From: Dyadobacter diqingensis | GTDB lineage: Bacteria > Bacteroidota > Bacteroidia > Cytophagales > Spirosomataceae | Direction: 5' to 3' | Length of the DNA: 64,000 nucleotides | NCBI RefSeq assembly: GCF_024220585.1 | Contig: NZ_JAMXKF010000003.1 | Coordinates: 372,001 to 436,000 of the forward strand | In this document: piece by piece, positions 1-9,292 of the stretch | How positions within the stretch are numbered: the first letter of the stretch is position 1 | How the letters are laid out: the number at the start of each line of letters is the position of its first letter | Notes under the pieces: generated by a model | Told to the model about the DNA's origin: nothing | Databases searched by the model: none | What the model saw: only the letters and a program-made list of their open reading frames with translations | Program-made: the position numbers and the translations under genes

Positions 1-260
1 TTTAAGGGAGAAGGCAGCCTGCGCGCGGCTGACCATTTATCGTTTTTCAGCTCAGAAAACCAGATATCCTGGCTTCCCTTCGTGCCGTTTGTATTTTGCG
101 GATGGCTTATTCTCGAAAAATAAATTGTTTTCCCATCCGGGGAAATAATCGGAGCAATTTCGTTGAATTCGGTATTGACCGTCTTTCCAAGATTTTCCAG
201 CTGCGCCCAAGCGGATGAACTGATCAGCGTACAAAAAACAAATAACAGAGGGAAACGCAT
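1..260 (-). CDS. Secreted PD40 (WD40-like) repeat protein, N-terminal fragment
   Basis: The frame opens at an ATG whose complement is at 258-260 and runs off the left edge of the window, so only about 86 residues are visible. It begins MRFPLLFVFCTLISSSAWAQ, a signal peptide with an AWAQ cleavage region. Next comes a segment of the form NEIAPIISPDGKTIYFSR followed by DIWFSELKNDKW. That pattern, with the SPDGKTIYFSR core, is typical of PD40 beta-propeller blades in periplasmic or outer-membrane Bacteroidota proteins, often fused to an OmpA domain. The C-terminal architecture is not visible, so the function cannot be given. The signal peptide and first blade are read directly; the OmpA link is only family knowledge. 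Confidence 0.75.
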   Translation of the reverse strand, partial: MRFPLLFVFCTLISSSAWAQLENLGKTVNTEFNEIAPIISPDGKTIYFSRISHPQNTNGTKGSQDIWFSELKNDKWSAARRLPSPL

Positions 261-306
261 TTTTGTCAGAGGATATGGTGTGTTATGAATAAATAGAAAA
301 CGAAAT

Positions 307-909
307 TTACTTTTCTATATTTTTCACATACAACGATGTATCAAGCGGCTTATTTTCTTTCTCACTTTCATGATAGGCCTGCATCTTTTCAAGAAGGTTG
401 GCCGCATTGTCCGAAACAATTAAGAGATCACGTTTTTCCAGATGCAAAAATCCTTCTTCCACGGTTTTGTCAAGATGTGCAATCAGGTGATCGTAAAACC
501 CGTTAATATTCAGCAGACCAATAGGTCCGTGGAAAATTTTCAGCTGCGACCAGGTCAAAATCTCAAATAATTCATCAAGTGTCCCGAAGCCGCCAGGCAA
601 AGCGATAACGCCGTCGGAAAGCGAAACCATTTTGGCTTTCCGCTCATGCATGGTGTCGACAAAATGCAGCTCCGTCAAAGTTTTATGGGCAACTTCGAGT
701 TTTGCTAAAAAGTTGGGAATTATACCCGTGGCAAAACCATTGTTTTCCATAGCGCCATCAGCCACGCGCCCCATCAGGCCCATGTTGCCGCCACCATAGA
801 TTAACCTTATGTTTTTCTTCGCCAATTCTAAACCTAACTCATAAGCCGATTCGCTATAAACCGGCTTGTTACCAAAATTTGATCCGCAATATACTACGAT
901 GGATTGCAT
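307..909 (-). CDS. LOG-family protein (TIGR00730), nucleotide 5'-monophosphate phosphoribohydrolase type
   Basis: At 200 residues this has the normal length for the LYSINE DECARBOXYLASE-like / LONELY GUY family. The diagnostic catalytic motif PGGFGTLDELFE (the PGGxGTxxE signature) is present near residue 105, and the Rossmann-like YGGGNMGLMG near residue 40. Family members hydrolyse cytokinin riboside monophosphates or AMP-like nucleotides to free base and ribose 5-phosphate; they are not lysine decarboxylases despite older names. The protein has no signal and should be cytoplasmic. It lies 41 bp downstream of mpl on the same strand, so the two may be co-transcribed. The real substrate in this organism cannot be read from the sequence. 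Confidence 0.9.
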   Translation of the reverse strand: MQSIVVYCGSNFGNKPVYSESAYELGLELAKKNIRLIYGGGNMGLMGRVADGAMENNGFATGIIPNFLAKLEVAHKTLTELHFVDTMHERKAKMVSLSDGVIALPGGFGTLDELFEILTWSQLKIFHGPIGLLNINGFYDHLIAHLDKTVEEGFLHLEKRDLLIVSDNAANLLEKMQAYHESEKENKPLDTSLYVKNIEK

Positions 910-950
910 TGAATTTTATTTTAAATGGTTTTGCTTTGGTAAACCAGTAA

Positions 951-2333
951 CTACTTAATAATGCTGTCGGCAAGACCTTTCAAGTCCAGATCTCCAAAGG
1001 TACCAGAGCTCATTAACAATAGATTCGCCTGATGCCAGTTTTGCGTTTTAAGGAAATTAAGCAACGCATTGCTGTCTGTAAAAACATGCAGATCTTCCCG
1101 CTTGAAAGCTTCTTTAATATCAGCTTCTGTGATGGGTTCCAGTCTTTTATGTTCAACAGTCAGCGGATTATAATAAACCACAGCAATATCAGCAGTATTC
1201 ATTTTTCTGCGATACTGTTTCAGGAAAGTTTTATTGAGACTGCTGAAAGTATGCAGCTCAGCAACAGCAACCAATGTGCGGTCAGGAAACTGTGCCTTAA
1301 CTGCTGATGTTGTCGCTTCAACTTTTGACGGCGCGTGGGCAAAGTCGCGGTAAATATTGATTTCGCTGTTGCTTCCCAACAATTCCATACGCTTTGAAGC
1401 GCCCTTGAAAGATTGGATAGCCGCATAAAAATCTTCATCGGTGATGCCCAGTCTTTCACAGACTGCTCTTGCACCGCTGATGTTTTTCATGTTATGTTCT
1501 CCAAAAACAAGAACAGGGATATCGCCATTTTCAGCCGTTGTCAGGAAAGTTTTTCCGTTTTCTATTTTATACGGATGTGCCTTGTAAGGAGTGCTTACCA
1601 CATCCGCACGCTCTTTCTGACCAATCACATCGAGCATATCGTCCGTTTCGTCAAAAACGATAGCACCTGCTTTTGGAATGGAGTCAGCGAGCAGCTCAAA
1701 CTGTTTTACATAAGATTCCCAGGTAGGGAATACATTAAAATGATCCCAGGCGATACCGCTGATCAGCGCAACATGTGGCTGATAGTGCATAAACTTGGGG
1801 GTGCGGTCCAGCGGAGAAGTGAAATATTCATCACCTTCGATAACGATCAGCGGAGCTTCGTCCGAAAGTTTTACCATGTTTTCGAAACCTTCGATCTGCG
1901 CACCGACCAGATAATTGAAAACCCGCTTATTGTAATTCAGCACATGCAGGATCATCGAAGTGATCGTCGTTTTGCCATGGCTTCCGGCAACAACAACACG
2001 TTGCTTATCTACACTGTGCTCGAAAATATATTCAGGATAAGAATACACTTTTATGCCAAGATCCTGCGCTTTTTTCAGTTCAGGATTGTCTTCCCTTGCA
2101 TGCATACCCAAAATAACGGCTTCCAGATCGGTGGTAACTTTTTCCGGGAACCATCCCATTTCGGCAGGGAGTAAGTTATGTTTTTTCAAACGGCTCACTG
2201 ATGGCTCGTATATTTCATCGTCGGATCCGGTTATGGTAAAACCTTTTTGTTGCAATGCTATGGCAAGATTGTGCATCACACTACCGCCTATGGAGATAAA
2301 ATGTATTTTTCGGGATAAAGAATTTTGACTCAT
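951..2333 (-). CDS. mpl: UDP-N-acetylmuramate:L-alanyl-gamma-D-glutamyl-meso-DAP ligase (murein peptide ligase)
   Basis: At 460 residues this is a Mur ligase. The N-terminal Rossmann segment HFISIGGSVMHNLAIALQQ is Mpl-like, and the ATP-binding loop GSHGKTTITSM lies near residue 117. The central motif EGDEYFTSPLDRTPKFMHY and the later FAHAPSKVEAT fit Mpl better than MurC, because Mpl ligates a recovered tripeptide to UDP-MurNAc in peptidoglycan recycling. The enzyme would be cytoplasmic. It precedes the LOG-family gene on the same strand. MurC is the nearest alternative. I prefer Mpl because of the D-E-Y-F-TSP segment and the lack of dcw-cluster neighbours. Confidence 0.88.
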   Translation of the reverse strand: MSQNSLSRKIHFISIGGSVMHNLAIALQQKGFTITGSDDEIYEPSVSRLKKHNLLPAEMGWFPEKVTTDLEAVILGMHAREDNPELKKAQDLGIKVYSYPEYIFEHSVDKQRVVVAGSHGKTTITSMILHVLNYNKRVFNYLVGAQIEGFENMVKLSDEAPLIVIEGDEYFTSPLDRTPKFMHYQPHVALISGIAWDHFNVFPTWESYVKQFELLADSIPKAGAIVFDETDDMLDVIGQKERADVVSTPYKAHPYKIENGKTFLTTAENGDIPVLVFGEHNMKNISGARAVCERLGITDEDFYAAIQSFKGASKRMELLGSNSEINIYRDFAHAPSKVEATTSAVKAQFPDRTLVAVAELHTFSSLNKTFLKQYRRKMNTADIAVVYYNPLTVEHKRLEPITEADIKEAFKREDLHVFTDSNALLNFLKTQNWHQANLLLMSSGTFGDLDLKGLADSIIK

Positions 2334-2465
2334 TATTATAATCGGAATGACTGATTCGGAGCGAAGTTAGCAAGAATTGACCTTTAGGCAAATGACCACG
2401 AAATCGCTTTCGACAAAAATACTTAATCCCCTAAGATAAAGACAAGCATTCACAGTTGATACCGT

Positions 2466-4742
2466 TTATCCTTTTTTTACAAATTTCAATGTTTCCACGG
2501 AATCGTTTGTTGTCGTGAGACGTATTAAATAAGAACCAGGAGCCAACCCGCTGATATTTATTTCGGGTCCCGACTTATTGTCAGACTCGTATACAATATT
2601 GCCTGCAAGACTGATTATCTGTACTTTATTGATCTTATTCCAATTGTCAGTTTTGATCAGTAATTTATTTGTTGCCGGATTAGGGTAGGTGGCCACCATG
2701 GATTCAACGGCGAAACTCGCACTGCGAATTAAGCTATACGCGAAAGTTTCGTCACGGTCGATCATCTTTAAGCGGTAAAGATTTTCTCCTGATGCAGGTT
2801 CGTTATCTGTAAAAGTATAGTTTGAAACTGTTTGCAAAGTTTCTCCGTTTGCTTTCACAGTTCCAATTGTGCCCCATTTCTTTCCGTCGGTGCTGTGTTC
2901 CACTTCAAAACGGTCACTGTTCGTTTCCGAGGTTGTCTGCCAATTGAGCAGGGCTGTCTTGTCCTCTTTGGTCACGGTAAATTTAGTCAGTGTAACCGGC
3001 AAAGGATTTTCGACGGACAGAGAAGTGGTAGCAGCTTTAGGGGTGCACCCGCTTCGGGCTGTTTTTACAGTATAAACATAATTTCCCAGGTCTTTGGGAG
3101 CCTGAATCTGGATCGATGAACCGCTGGCATTGGTAACACCCTGACCGTTCCATAAATAGGTGGCGCCATCACATTCAGGCCCGTTGCAATTGACGGACAA
3201 AGTCATTTTATCTCCTGGTTCAGGTTTGATATTCGACGATGAAGCCTGAATCGTGAATGTGCAGGGCAGGAGATTTGCAGAGTCCCAAAGGTTATCCCAG
3301 TACCCATTATCGGACATTTTGATTGATTTTGGCGTGATGTCTGTGGTTCCCCAGTCCATTCCGCCAATGGTTTTCCACGATTCGAATAAATATTCTTCTG
3401 TAAATACCTTCGGGAATATATTTACGGCAACTGGCGCAGATCGGGCTGGTGCGCGGTAAGTCGGGTTAACGAATTCCGCACGGCATTTGGCCAGCGCGGG
3501 TGTGAGCTGGATAATCTCCCCATCTGTAAAATGCATGGCAATATGCACATAATCTGTACCGTGTTTATAGGCTCTGGGCAGCCACTCCTGAGGAATTGTT
3601 CCATCGATTCCATTTCCGCCTCTGGGTTCTCCCAAATCTTCCGGATCAAATTCAACAGCCGCGATTTTATTGATGTTGGTACCTTTTACCATATCAGCCA
3701 CCGAAATTTTTCGCCAGATATCATATTGGTTTGTACCATCGGAGCTGTAAATTCCGTCAGCCAGTTGCAATGCGAGCGGAATTGTACTGTTGTGTAGGTG
3801 TCTCAAATTCCCTTGCTGTGAGCCGAAATCGGAGACAAAATATAATACCTTAATAGATGAGCTATGACTTTTGGCAACTTTGTAAAAACCTTCAAATGTT
3901 TTCAAAAGTCCCCATCCTGCGAATCTGTGAAGGTCTTTGCCCATCTCGGAATTCCAGTTGCCGTCCATGGGTTGAGGCGCACTTTTTATTTCATATTCCT
4001 GGGTTCCCCATTTAGCCTTTGTTTTGTTAGGGAATCGTAAGGGCAGAAATTTGGCTCTCCATGCCTGTACCGCTTTTTGTTCGAACAATCCGGGTTCCGG
4101 ATTTCCATTATTAAATGGCATCGCAAATTCTTCGGCCGGGCTGTTGCCCATTTGCACATAAAGCATTTTGGGATAATACGCTGAAATTTGGGTGAGAACA
4201 TCATCTACAAACGCGTAAAATCGTGTTTTGGCATAATCTGAATACATTGAGGGGCATGCGTAGGCAATTTCGTTCCTTATAAAAGCCCCGTATCTGGTTT
4301 GTGCGATATCATCGGTTGAAAAATAACTGTCATTCCAGTAACCAGGCCGTTGGAAAGGGAAATGGAGCGCAAATTTCATCCCCGGTTTTAGCGCTAAAAT
4401 AGCTTTGACGGCTTCAACGATTTGTTTACGCTGATAATTTCCCGGCGTTGGTTCGTATTGATGCCATTCGATGTGCAGACGAACCGCCGTAACGCTGGCG
4501 TCTTGCCCGTTATATGACAGGTTTATAAATTTTTTGATATACTCCCATTGTTCGGCATTGATACCGTTTGCCTCACTTTTGTTAAACCCATAACCCGTCG
4601 TATTAATAATGAGCTCCGTTTGTGCAAAAAGGCTTCCCGCGTGCATCAGCAGAAGTAATAGAAAAATTTTGGCACCGGATTGTAATTTCTTTAATCTCCG
4701 GAAAAATGCAAGAGATTCGGATCGGTCGTTTTTTCTGTTCAT
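2466..4742 (-). CDS. T9SS-exported glycosidase-like protein with Ig/FN3-like region and type A sorting domain
   Basis: I place the start at the ATG complementary to 4740-4742, which gives about 758 residues. An upstream in-frame start would add 15 residues and is less likely. The protein has a signal peptide (LLLLLMHAGSLFAQ after a basic stretch) and then a beta/alpha-barrel-like region. Phrases such as AVRLHIEWHQYEPTPG, ALHFPFQRPGYW and MGNSPAEEF recall GH42/GH35-type glycosidases. An Ig-like segment follows, with paired cysteines near VNCNGPECDG, and then the FN3-like stretch LTKFTVTKEDKTALLNWQTT that is common in Bacteroidota surface proteins. The last ~75 residues (TYPNPATNKLLI to ETLKFVKKG) are a type A T9SS sorting domain. 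Export to or beyond the cell surface is a strong inference. The glycosidase family and substrate are uncertain. Confidence 0.8.
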   Translation of the reverse strand: MNRKNDRSESLAFFRRLKKLQSGAKIFLLLLLMHAGSLFAQTELIINTTGYGFNKSEANGINAEQWEYIKKFINLSYNGQDASVTAVRLHIEWHQYEPTPGNYQRKQIVEAVKAILALKPGMKFALHFPFQRPGYWNDSYFSTDDIAQTRYGAFIRNEIAYACPSMYSDYAKTRFYAFVDDVLTQISAYYPKMLYVQMGNSPAEEFAMPFNNGNPEPGLFEQKAVQAWRAKFLPLRFPNKTKAKWGTQEYEIKSAPQPMDGNWNSEMGKDLHRFAGWGLLKTFEGFYKVAKSHSSSIKVLYFVSDFGSQQGNLRHLHNSTIPLALQLADGIYSSDGTNQYDIWRKISVADMVKGTNINKIAAVEFDPEDLGEPRGGNGIDGTIPQEWLPRAYKHGTDYVHIAMHFTDGEIIQLTPALAKCRAEFVNPTYRAPARSAPVAVNIFPKVFTEEYLFESWKTIGGMDWGTTDITPKSIKMSDNGYWDNLWDSANLLPCTFTIQASSSNIKPEPGDKMTLSVNCNGPECDGATYLWNGQGVTNASGSSIQIQAPKDLGNYVYTVKTARSGCTPKAATTSLSVENPLPVTLTKFTVTKEDKTALLNWQTTSETNSDRFEVEHSTDGKKWGTIGTVKANGETLQTVSNYTFTDNEPASGENLYRLKMIDRDETFAYSLIRSASFAVESMVATYPNPATNKLLIKTDNWNKINKVQIISLAGNIVYESDNKSGPEINISGLAPGSYLIRLTTTNDSVETLKFVKKG

Positions 4743-4793
4743 AAATTGAAAATTTCGGGTCAGGAGTGTATTTTCAATTCTAAACATACTACA

Positions 4794-4816
4794 TAATAGT
4801 AGAATTAGTACTATTA
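4794..4816. promoter_or_regulatory. 8-bp inverted repeat upstream of the T9SS glycosidase gene
   Basis: TAATAGTA (4794-4801) is matched by TACTATTA (4809-4816) across a 7-bp spacer, about 50 bp upstream of the chosen start of the glycosidase gene. Such a short AT-rich dyad could be an operator or chance. No T-tract follows it in the gene direction. Confidence 0.3.
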
Positions 4817-4914
4817 TTTAATTGTTAGTATCCGATATGTGTGCCCGAGGGTTATATTTTTGGTTTTTGACGGCCATAATTTGGCCTCAGCGCTTGCGAT
4901 GGGCGTAAAATGCA

Positions 4915-4946
4915 GAAAGCGACTCATTAGAAAATGAGCCGCTTTC
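4915..4946 (-). terminator. Hairpin downstream of ettA
   Basis: GAAAGCGACTCATT (4915-4928) pairs with AATGAGCCGCTTTC (4933-4946) across a 4-base loop, with one mismatch. It starts 22 bp past the ettA stop on the minus strand. The stem is strong, but no long U-tract follows on the minus strand. Confidence 0.55.
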
Positions 4947-4968
4947 AAGGACAAAGTCAGGTTATTTT

Positions 4969-6636
4969 TTAAACCAGCTTTTTATATTTGATCCGGGTTG
5001 GTGTAGCCTCCGTTCCCAGTCTTTTCTTACGGTTTTCCTCGTATTCAGAGAAGTTTCCTTCAAACCAGTAAACCTGAGAATCTCCTTCAAAAGCGAGGAT
5101 GTGTGTCGCCACACGATCCAGGAACCACCGGTCGTGGGAAATGATTACGGCACAACCCGCAAAGTTTTCCAAACCCTCTTCCAAAGCGCGGAGCGTGTTA
5201 ATGTCCAGATCATTGGTAGGCTCATCTAACAAGAGAAGGTTTCCGCCTTCTTTCAAAGTCATTGCCAGATGGACACGGTTACGTTCTCCACCTGAAAGCG
5301 TTCCCACTTTTTTCTCCTGATCACCGCCGCCGAAGTTAAAACGGCTCACATATGCACGGGCATTGGACTGTTTACCAGCCATCATGATCCAGTCGTTTCC
5401 GTCTGCGATGCTCTGATAAACAGTTTTATTGGCATCAAGGTTATCGTGTTCCTGATCCACATAAGCCAGCTGCACCGTATCGCCTACATCAAAGTGACCG
5501 CTATTGGGTTTAAGCTGCCCCGTAATTAATTTGAATAAAGTGGTTTTACCCGCGCCGTTTGGCCCGATAATTCCGACAATACCATTAGGAGGTAAGGAGA
5601 AATTTAAATTTTCATAAAGCAGACGGTCGCCAAATCCCATGGAAACATCATGGGCTTCGATAACTTTATTTCCAAGTCTTGGTCCTGCCGGGATGAAGAT
5701 TTCCAATTTGTCTTCTTTTTCTTTGGATTCCTCACCAAGCAATCTTTCATAGGCACCCAAACGCGCTTTTGATTTGGCCTGACGGCCTTTTGCGCCCATG
5801 CGAACCCATTCAAGCTCACGCTGCAATGTTTTCTGACGTTTGGATTCGGTTTTTTCTTCTTTTTTCAGACGTTCCTGTTTCTGTTCAAGCCACGAAGAAT
5901 AATTTCCTTTAAATGGAATTCCTTCGCCGCGGTCCAGTTCAAGGATCCAGCCGGCTACGTTATCCAGGAAGTACCTGTCGTGCGTTACTGCGATAACCGT
6001 TCCTTTATATTGTCTTAAATGTTCTTCCAGCCAAAGCACCGATTCTGCATCAAGGTGGTTGGTAGGTTCATCCAGCAACAATACATCGGGCTGACGAAGC
6101 AGCAAGCGGCATAAAGCCACGCGGCGCTTTTCTCCACCTGAAAGTGTAGAAATCAAGGTGTCAGATGCAGGGCAACGCAGAGCATCCATGGCTATTTCCA
6201 GACGATTGTCCAGATTCCAGGCATCGGTAGCGTCCAGTTTTTCCTGAACTTCACCTTGTCTTTCTAATAATTTGTCAAAATCGGCATCTTCTTCTCCGAA
6301 TGCTTCGTTGATTTTGTCGTATTCTTTCAAAAGATCTACAATTTCCTGTACACCTTCTTCAACAACTTCGCGAACGGTTTTGGTCGGATCCAGCTTCGGT
6401 TCCTGTTCCAGCATGCCAACAGAGTAGCCAGGAGAAAACACAACGTCCCCCTGAATGTCTTTATCTATACCTGCAATGACGCGTAAAAGTGTAGATTTAC
6501 CAGAGCCATTTAACCCTAGTACACCAATTTTAGCTCCATAAAAAAAGGATAAATAAATATTTTTTATGATATGTCGGTTGGGGGGAATGATTTTGTTAAC
6601 TCCCGACATTGAGAAAATAATGGTTTCGTTACTCAT
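4969..6636 (-). CDS. ettA: Energy-dependent translational throttle protein EttA (ABC-F ATPase)
   Basis: At 555 residues this matches the length of E. coli EttA. It has two ABC ATPase domains and no membrane segments. The Walker A loops are GLNGSGKST (near residue 43) and GPNGAGKTT (near 358). The signatures are LSGGEKRR and LSGGERNR, with Walker B regions LLLDEPTNHLD and LLLDEPTNDLD. The linker between domains carries the basic EttA-type segment (VRMGAKGRQAKSKARL). EttA binds the ribosomal E site and gates the first elongation steps according to ATP/ADP ratio. The gene is divergent from the DUF349 gene, with only about 70 bp between likely start codons, so the promoters must lie close together or overlap. 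Confidence 0.95.
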   Translation of the reverse strand: MSNETIIFSMSGVNKIIPPNRHIIKNIYLSFFYGAKIGVLGLNGSGKSTLLRVIAGIDKDIQGDVVFSPGYSVGMLEQEPKLDPTKTVREVVEEGVQEIVDLLKEYDKINEAFGEEDADFDKLLERQGEVQEKLDATDAWNLDNRLEIAMDALRCPASDTLISTLSGGEKRRVALCRLLLRQPDVLLLDEPTNHLDAESVLWLEEHLRQYKGTVIAVTHDRYFLDNVAGWILELDRGEGIPFKGNYSSWLEQKQERLKKEEKTESKRQKTLQRELEWVRMGAKGRQAKSKARLGAYERLLGEESKEKEDKLEIFIPAGPRLGNKVIEAHDVSMGFGDRLLYENLNFSLPPNGIVGIIGPNGAGKTTLFKLITGQLKPNSGHFDVGDTVQLAYVDQEHDNLDANKTVYQSIADGNDWIMMAGKQSNARAYVSRFNFGGGDQEKKVGTLSGGERNRVHLAMTLKEGGNLLLLDEPTNDLDINTLRALEEGLENFAGCAVIISHDRWFLDRVATHILAFEGDSQVYWFEGNFSEYEENRKKRLGTEATPTRIKYKKLV

Positions 6637-6707
6637 TTTTTAGTTAATTTGTGCTTAGCAAATATCGTTATATATCCCTACACTTAGCAGATAAAAAATT
6701 TGAAAGA

Positions 6708-7988
6708 ATGGAAAATGCCACATTGAATGACGAATACGGCTATGTTAAAGACAGCAAAGTATTTTTAAAAGGGTATTTGGAGTACCCAGACCGGCAAATT
6801 GGAGAAGTAAAAAGGACAGAGCAAGAAGCGATCGACTATTTCAAAAATCGGTTTTCTATCGTACTTAATAAGGTAGAGCAACTGGAATCTGAAATTGATG
6901 AAGCGCTGAACAAAGGTTCTTACTTGACTAAACTTATACAGTTGCAACGGAAACTGATAAGTTTTGACGCACTAGGGGATTTTGTCCCTTTGTTGGAACG
7001 ACTTCAGGGAAAAGAAGAATATCTCAGAGGTTTAATTGAGGTCAATCAATTAAAAAATCTTGAGATAAAACGCGCACTGATTGAAGATGTAAAAGAAGCA
7101 GCGGCGATCGAAGATTACGCTGTGGCTACTGATCAGATTCAGGAAATTAAAGCAAAGTGGATCCGTACGGGTCCGGTTGAAAAAGAATTTCAGGATGAAG
7201 TTGAAATTACTTTTCAGGAAATTCTGGATAATTTCTTCCAGAGACGCAGGGATTATTTCGATGAGCAGAACAAAATTAACCAGGAGCGTATCGATGAATA
7301 CGAGCGTTTGATCAAAATTACCAAAACGCTGAGTTATTCACGGGATCTTGACGATGCTTATAACAAAGCGCGTGAAGTGCGTGTGGCCTGGAACAATGTG
7401 GGAGAGGTTCCGCCAAAAAGATTCTTTAAGGTTAACAAGGCTTACCGCCATTTCCTTAAATTATTTTATGACAAATATAACCTCGCTAAAGGTATTGAGC
7501 CGAAAGTACGCGTTGACCCGCGTATCGCTGAACAGCAGGCGCTGTTGGCCCGTGCCGAAACATTACTGAGACAGCAGGATATCGTTGAAGCATCGCAGGA
7601 AGCGAAAGTATTGCTAAGTAAATGGAAGGAAATTAAAATTCCATTCAAACTGGCAGACAAAGAGCTTGCTGAACGTTTCCGTTCTGTTTGTGACAAGATT
7701 TTTGAATTAAGTTATCTGGCTCGTGTGATCAGCCGCAAGTATCCTGCTTTTGAATTAAAAAGTCAGGAAGAGCAGCTTCGTACGAAACTCAGAGAACTGG
7801 AGTGGCTTGCCAAACGCGAGAAAAGCGATCTTGAATTCGCGATTATCGAGTTTGACAGAACTGCAACAGGCGATCCTGAGCAAGATAAACAAGCACAGGG
7901 ACGCATTAATATTCAGAAACGCAAGGTTGCGATGAAAGAAAGAATATTGTCCGAGTTTGAAAGAAAGTTGAAATCAATTACCAACTAA
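6708..7988 (+). CDS. DUF349 domain protein (helical-repeat, function unknown)
   Basis: About 426 residues from the ATG at 6708. An in-frame ATG at 6651 would add 19 residues, but that extension is poorly family-like and would reach within 15 bp of the divergent ettA start. The protein is highly charged and almost entirely helical, with repeated DUF349-type blocks of the form W-x-x-x-G-x-v-p (RTGPVEKEFQDE, WNNVGEVPPKRFF, WKEIKIPFKLADKELAERF). There is no signal peptide. DUF349 proteins are widespread in Bacteroidota, and no biochemical role is assigned here. The 3' end overlaps the convergent lacI-type gene by 15 bp. Confidence 0.85.
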   Translation: MENATLNDEYGYVKDSKVFLKGYLEYPDRQIGEVKRTEQEAIDYFKNRFSIVLNKVEQLESEIDEALNKGSYLTKLIQLQRKLISFDALGDFVPLLERLQGKEEYLRGLIEVNQLKNLEIKRALIEDVKEAAAIEDYAVATDQIQEIKAKWIRTGPVEKEFQDEVEITFQEILDNFFQRRRDYFDEQNKINQERIDEYERLIKITKTLSYSRDLDDAYNKAREVRVAWNNVGEVPPKRFFKVNKAYRHFLKLFYDKYNLAKGIEPKVRVDPRIAEQQALLARAETLLRQQDIVEASQEAKVLLSKWKEIKIPFKLADKELAERFRSVCDKIFELSYLARVISRKYPAFELKSQEEQLRTKLRELEWLAKREKSDLEFAIIEFDRTATGDPEQDKQAQGRINIQKRKVAMKERILSEFERKLKSITN

Positions 7989-9008
7989 ATCTTTCATCGA
8001 AGATTTCCTTATAATAAGATTTGAAGTAAGCACCCTGGTCTCGAAAGCGGCCGGGGTGCCTTTGCTTTCAATGAGGTCCAGTAATAAGGTAGCCGCCAAC
8101 TGACCCATTTCAAAAGATGGCTGCGCCACTGAGCTCAGAGGCGGGTCGAGCAACGAAGAAATGGAAAGGTCAGAAAAACCGACCAGAGCCACATCGTCCG
8201 GCATACGATAACCCAGTTGCCGCAAAGCCCAGTGTACGCCAATCGCGATCCGGTCGCTGGCTGCAAAAATTCCGTCCGGCCGGTTTCGAAGTGCCATCAG
8301 CTGATAAGCCCTTTCCGTTCCGCCAGCCTGATTGTATTCGCTGCTGACGACCCATTCGTCGCGGAGTTCTATCCCGTGCTGCGTCAGCGCGTCCTGATAT
8401 CCCCTTAAGCGGTTCCTGCTGATAGACAAATTTGCCGGGCCGGCAATGTGCGCAATATTCTTACAGCCACGGCTGATCAAGTGTTCTGTCGCTTCAAAAG
8501 CTCCCTTGTAATCATCTACACGTACTTTGTGGCTTGGCGTGGACTCACTTACCCTGTCGAAAAATACAACAGGAATGCCTTGCTCCTGTAATTCTATAAA
8601 ATGATCATGGTTTTCAGTCTGGCTGGAAATAGACACGATCAGTCCGTCCACACGCCGCATGGCAATGTGCCGCGTATCTGCCAGTTCCCTTTCATAAGAT
8701 TCGTGGCTTTGATAAATCATCGTGTGATACCCGCGGCTGTACGCGATATCTTCAACACCACCAATGGCCGTGGAGAAAAATGGATTGGCAATATCAGGCA
8801 CAATGATGCCCAGCGTTTGTGTACGGTTTCTTAGTAAACTTAATGCAATGGGGTTGGGAGAATAATTTAATGATTCTGCCAGTTCGATTACTCTTTTTTT
8901 AGTTTCCTCACTAATCTCCGAACTATCCCTTAACGCCCGGGAAACTGTCGATTTGGAAACATCTAATTGACGTGCAATTTCTTTAATCGTAATCGAAGCT
9001 TTTCTCAT
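7974..9008 (-). CDS. LacI-family transcriptional regulator, probably of hexuronate catabolism
   Basis: At 344 residues this is a typical LacI/GalR protein. The N-terminal helix-turn-helix reads TIKEIARQLDVSKSTVSRALR, the hinge helix segment is NPIALSLLRNRTQTLG, and the periplasmic-binding-like effector domain begins at LGIIVPDIANPFFS. It has the usual GFSDLSISSLLDPPLSSVAQP near the end. It lies upstream of, and divergent from, the block sigma factor-uxuA-uxaC-kdgK-KDPG aldolase. That position makes uronate-pathway control the simplest inference, but no operator could be matched with confidence. Its tail overlaps the convergent DUF349 gene by 15 bp. Confidence 0.9.
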   Translation of the reverse strand: MRKASITIKEIARQLDVSKSTVSRALRDSSEISEETKKRVIELAESLNYSPNPIALSLLRNRTQTLGIIVPDIANPFFSTAIGGVEDIAYSRGYHTMIYQSHESYERELADTRHIAMRRVDGLIVSISSQTENHDHFIELQEQGIPVVFFDRVSESTPSHKVRVDDYKGAFEATEHLISRGCKNIAHIAGPANLSISRNRLRGYQDALTQHGIELRDEWVVSSEYNQAGGTERAYQLMALRNRPDGIFAASDRIAIGVHWALRQLGYRMPDDVALVGFSDLSISSLLDPPLSSVAQPSFEMGQLAATLLLDLIESKGTPAAFETRVLTSNLIIRKSSMKDLVGN

Positions 9009-9125
9009 AAGTAGGGTTTATATTAAAATAGTGCAATCGCTGGCATAAGTCGTATAAATGATCCAATAAGGTATTCGTCGCTAATGTCACCTGAAATTAA
9101 TCTGTTCCGGGAAAAAATGCGAATT

Positions 9126-9153
9126 CGGGAACGGTTTCGGGAACGGTTGCGTA
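9126..9153 (+). promoter_or_regulatory. Tandem GGAAC repeats followed by CGTA: candidate ECF promoter or operator
   Basis: The 12-base unit CGGGAACGGTTT (9126-9137) is almost repeated at 9138-9149 (CGGGAACGGTTG), followed at once by CGTA (9150-9153). GGAAC at 9128-9132 is separated from CGTA by 17 bp, which fits the classical ECF sigma -35/-10 layout. The same repeats could instead be a LacI-type operator, because AACGGTT is nearly palindromic. The site lies in the divergent interval between the regulator and the sigma factor gene. Confidence 0.4.
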
Positions 9154-9292
9154 AATATATTGATTTTTTTCAAGATTAATTTTTGTATATCAACGAACCA
9201 ATCACTAAACTAGACGAATGATTGCATTAGTTGCACTGACTGGTGCGTGCAATAATCAAGGAATTTTTCTATATCAACCTATCCAAAGTTTA

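Noticed and set aside
1413..2174. Open frame of 253 codons antisense to mpl
   Set aside because: It mirrors the well-supported mpl gene in another frame, and its product has no family-like pattern.
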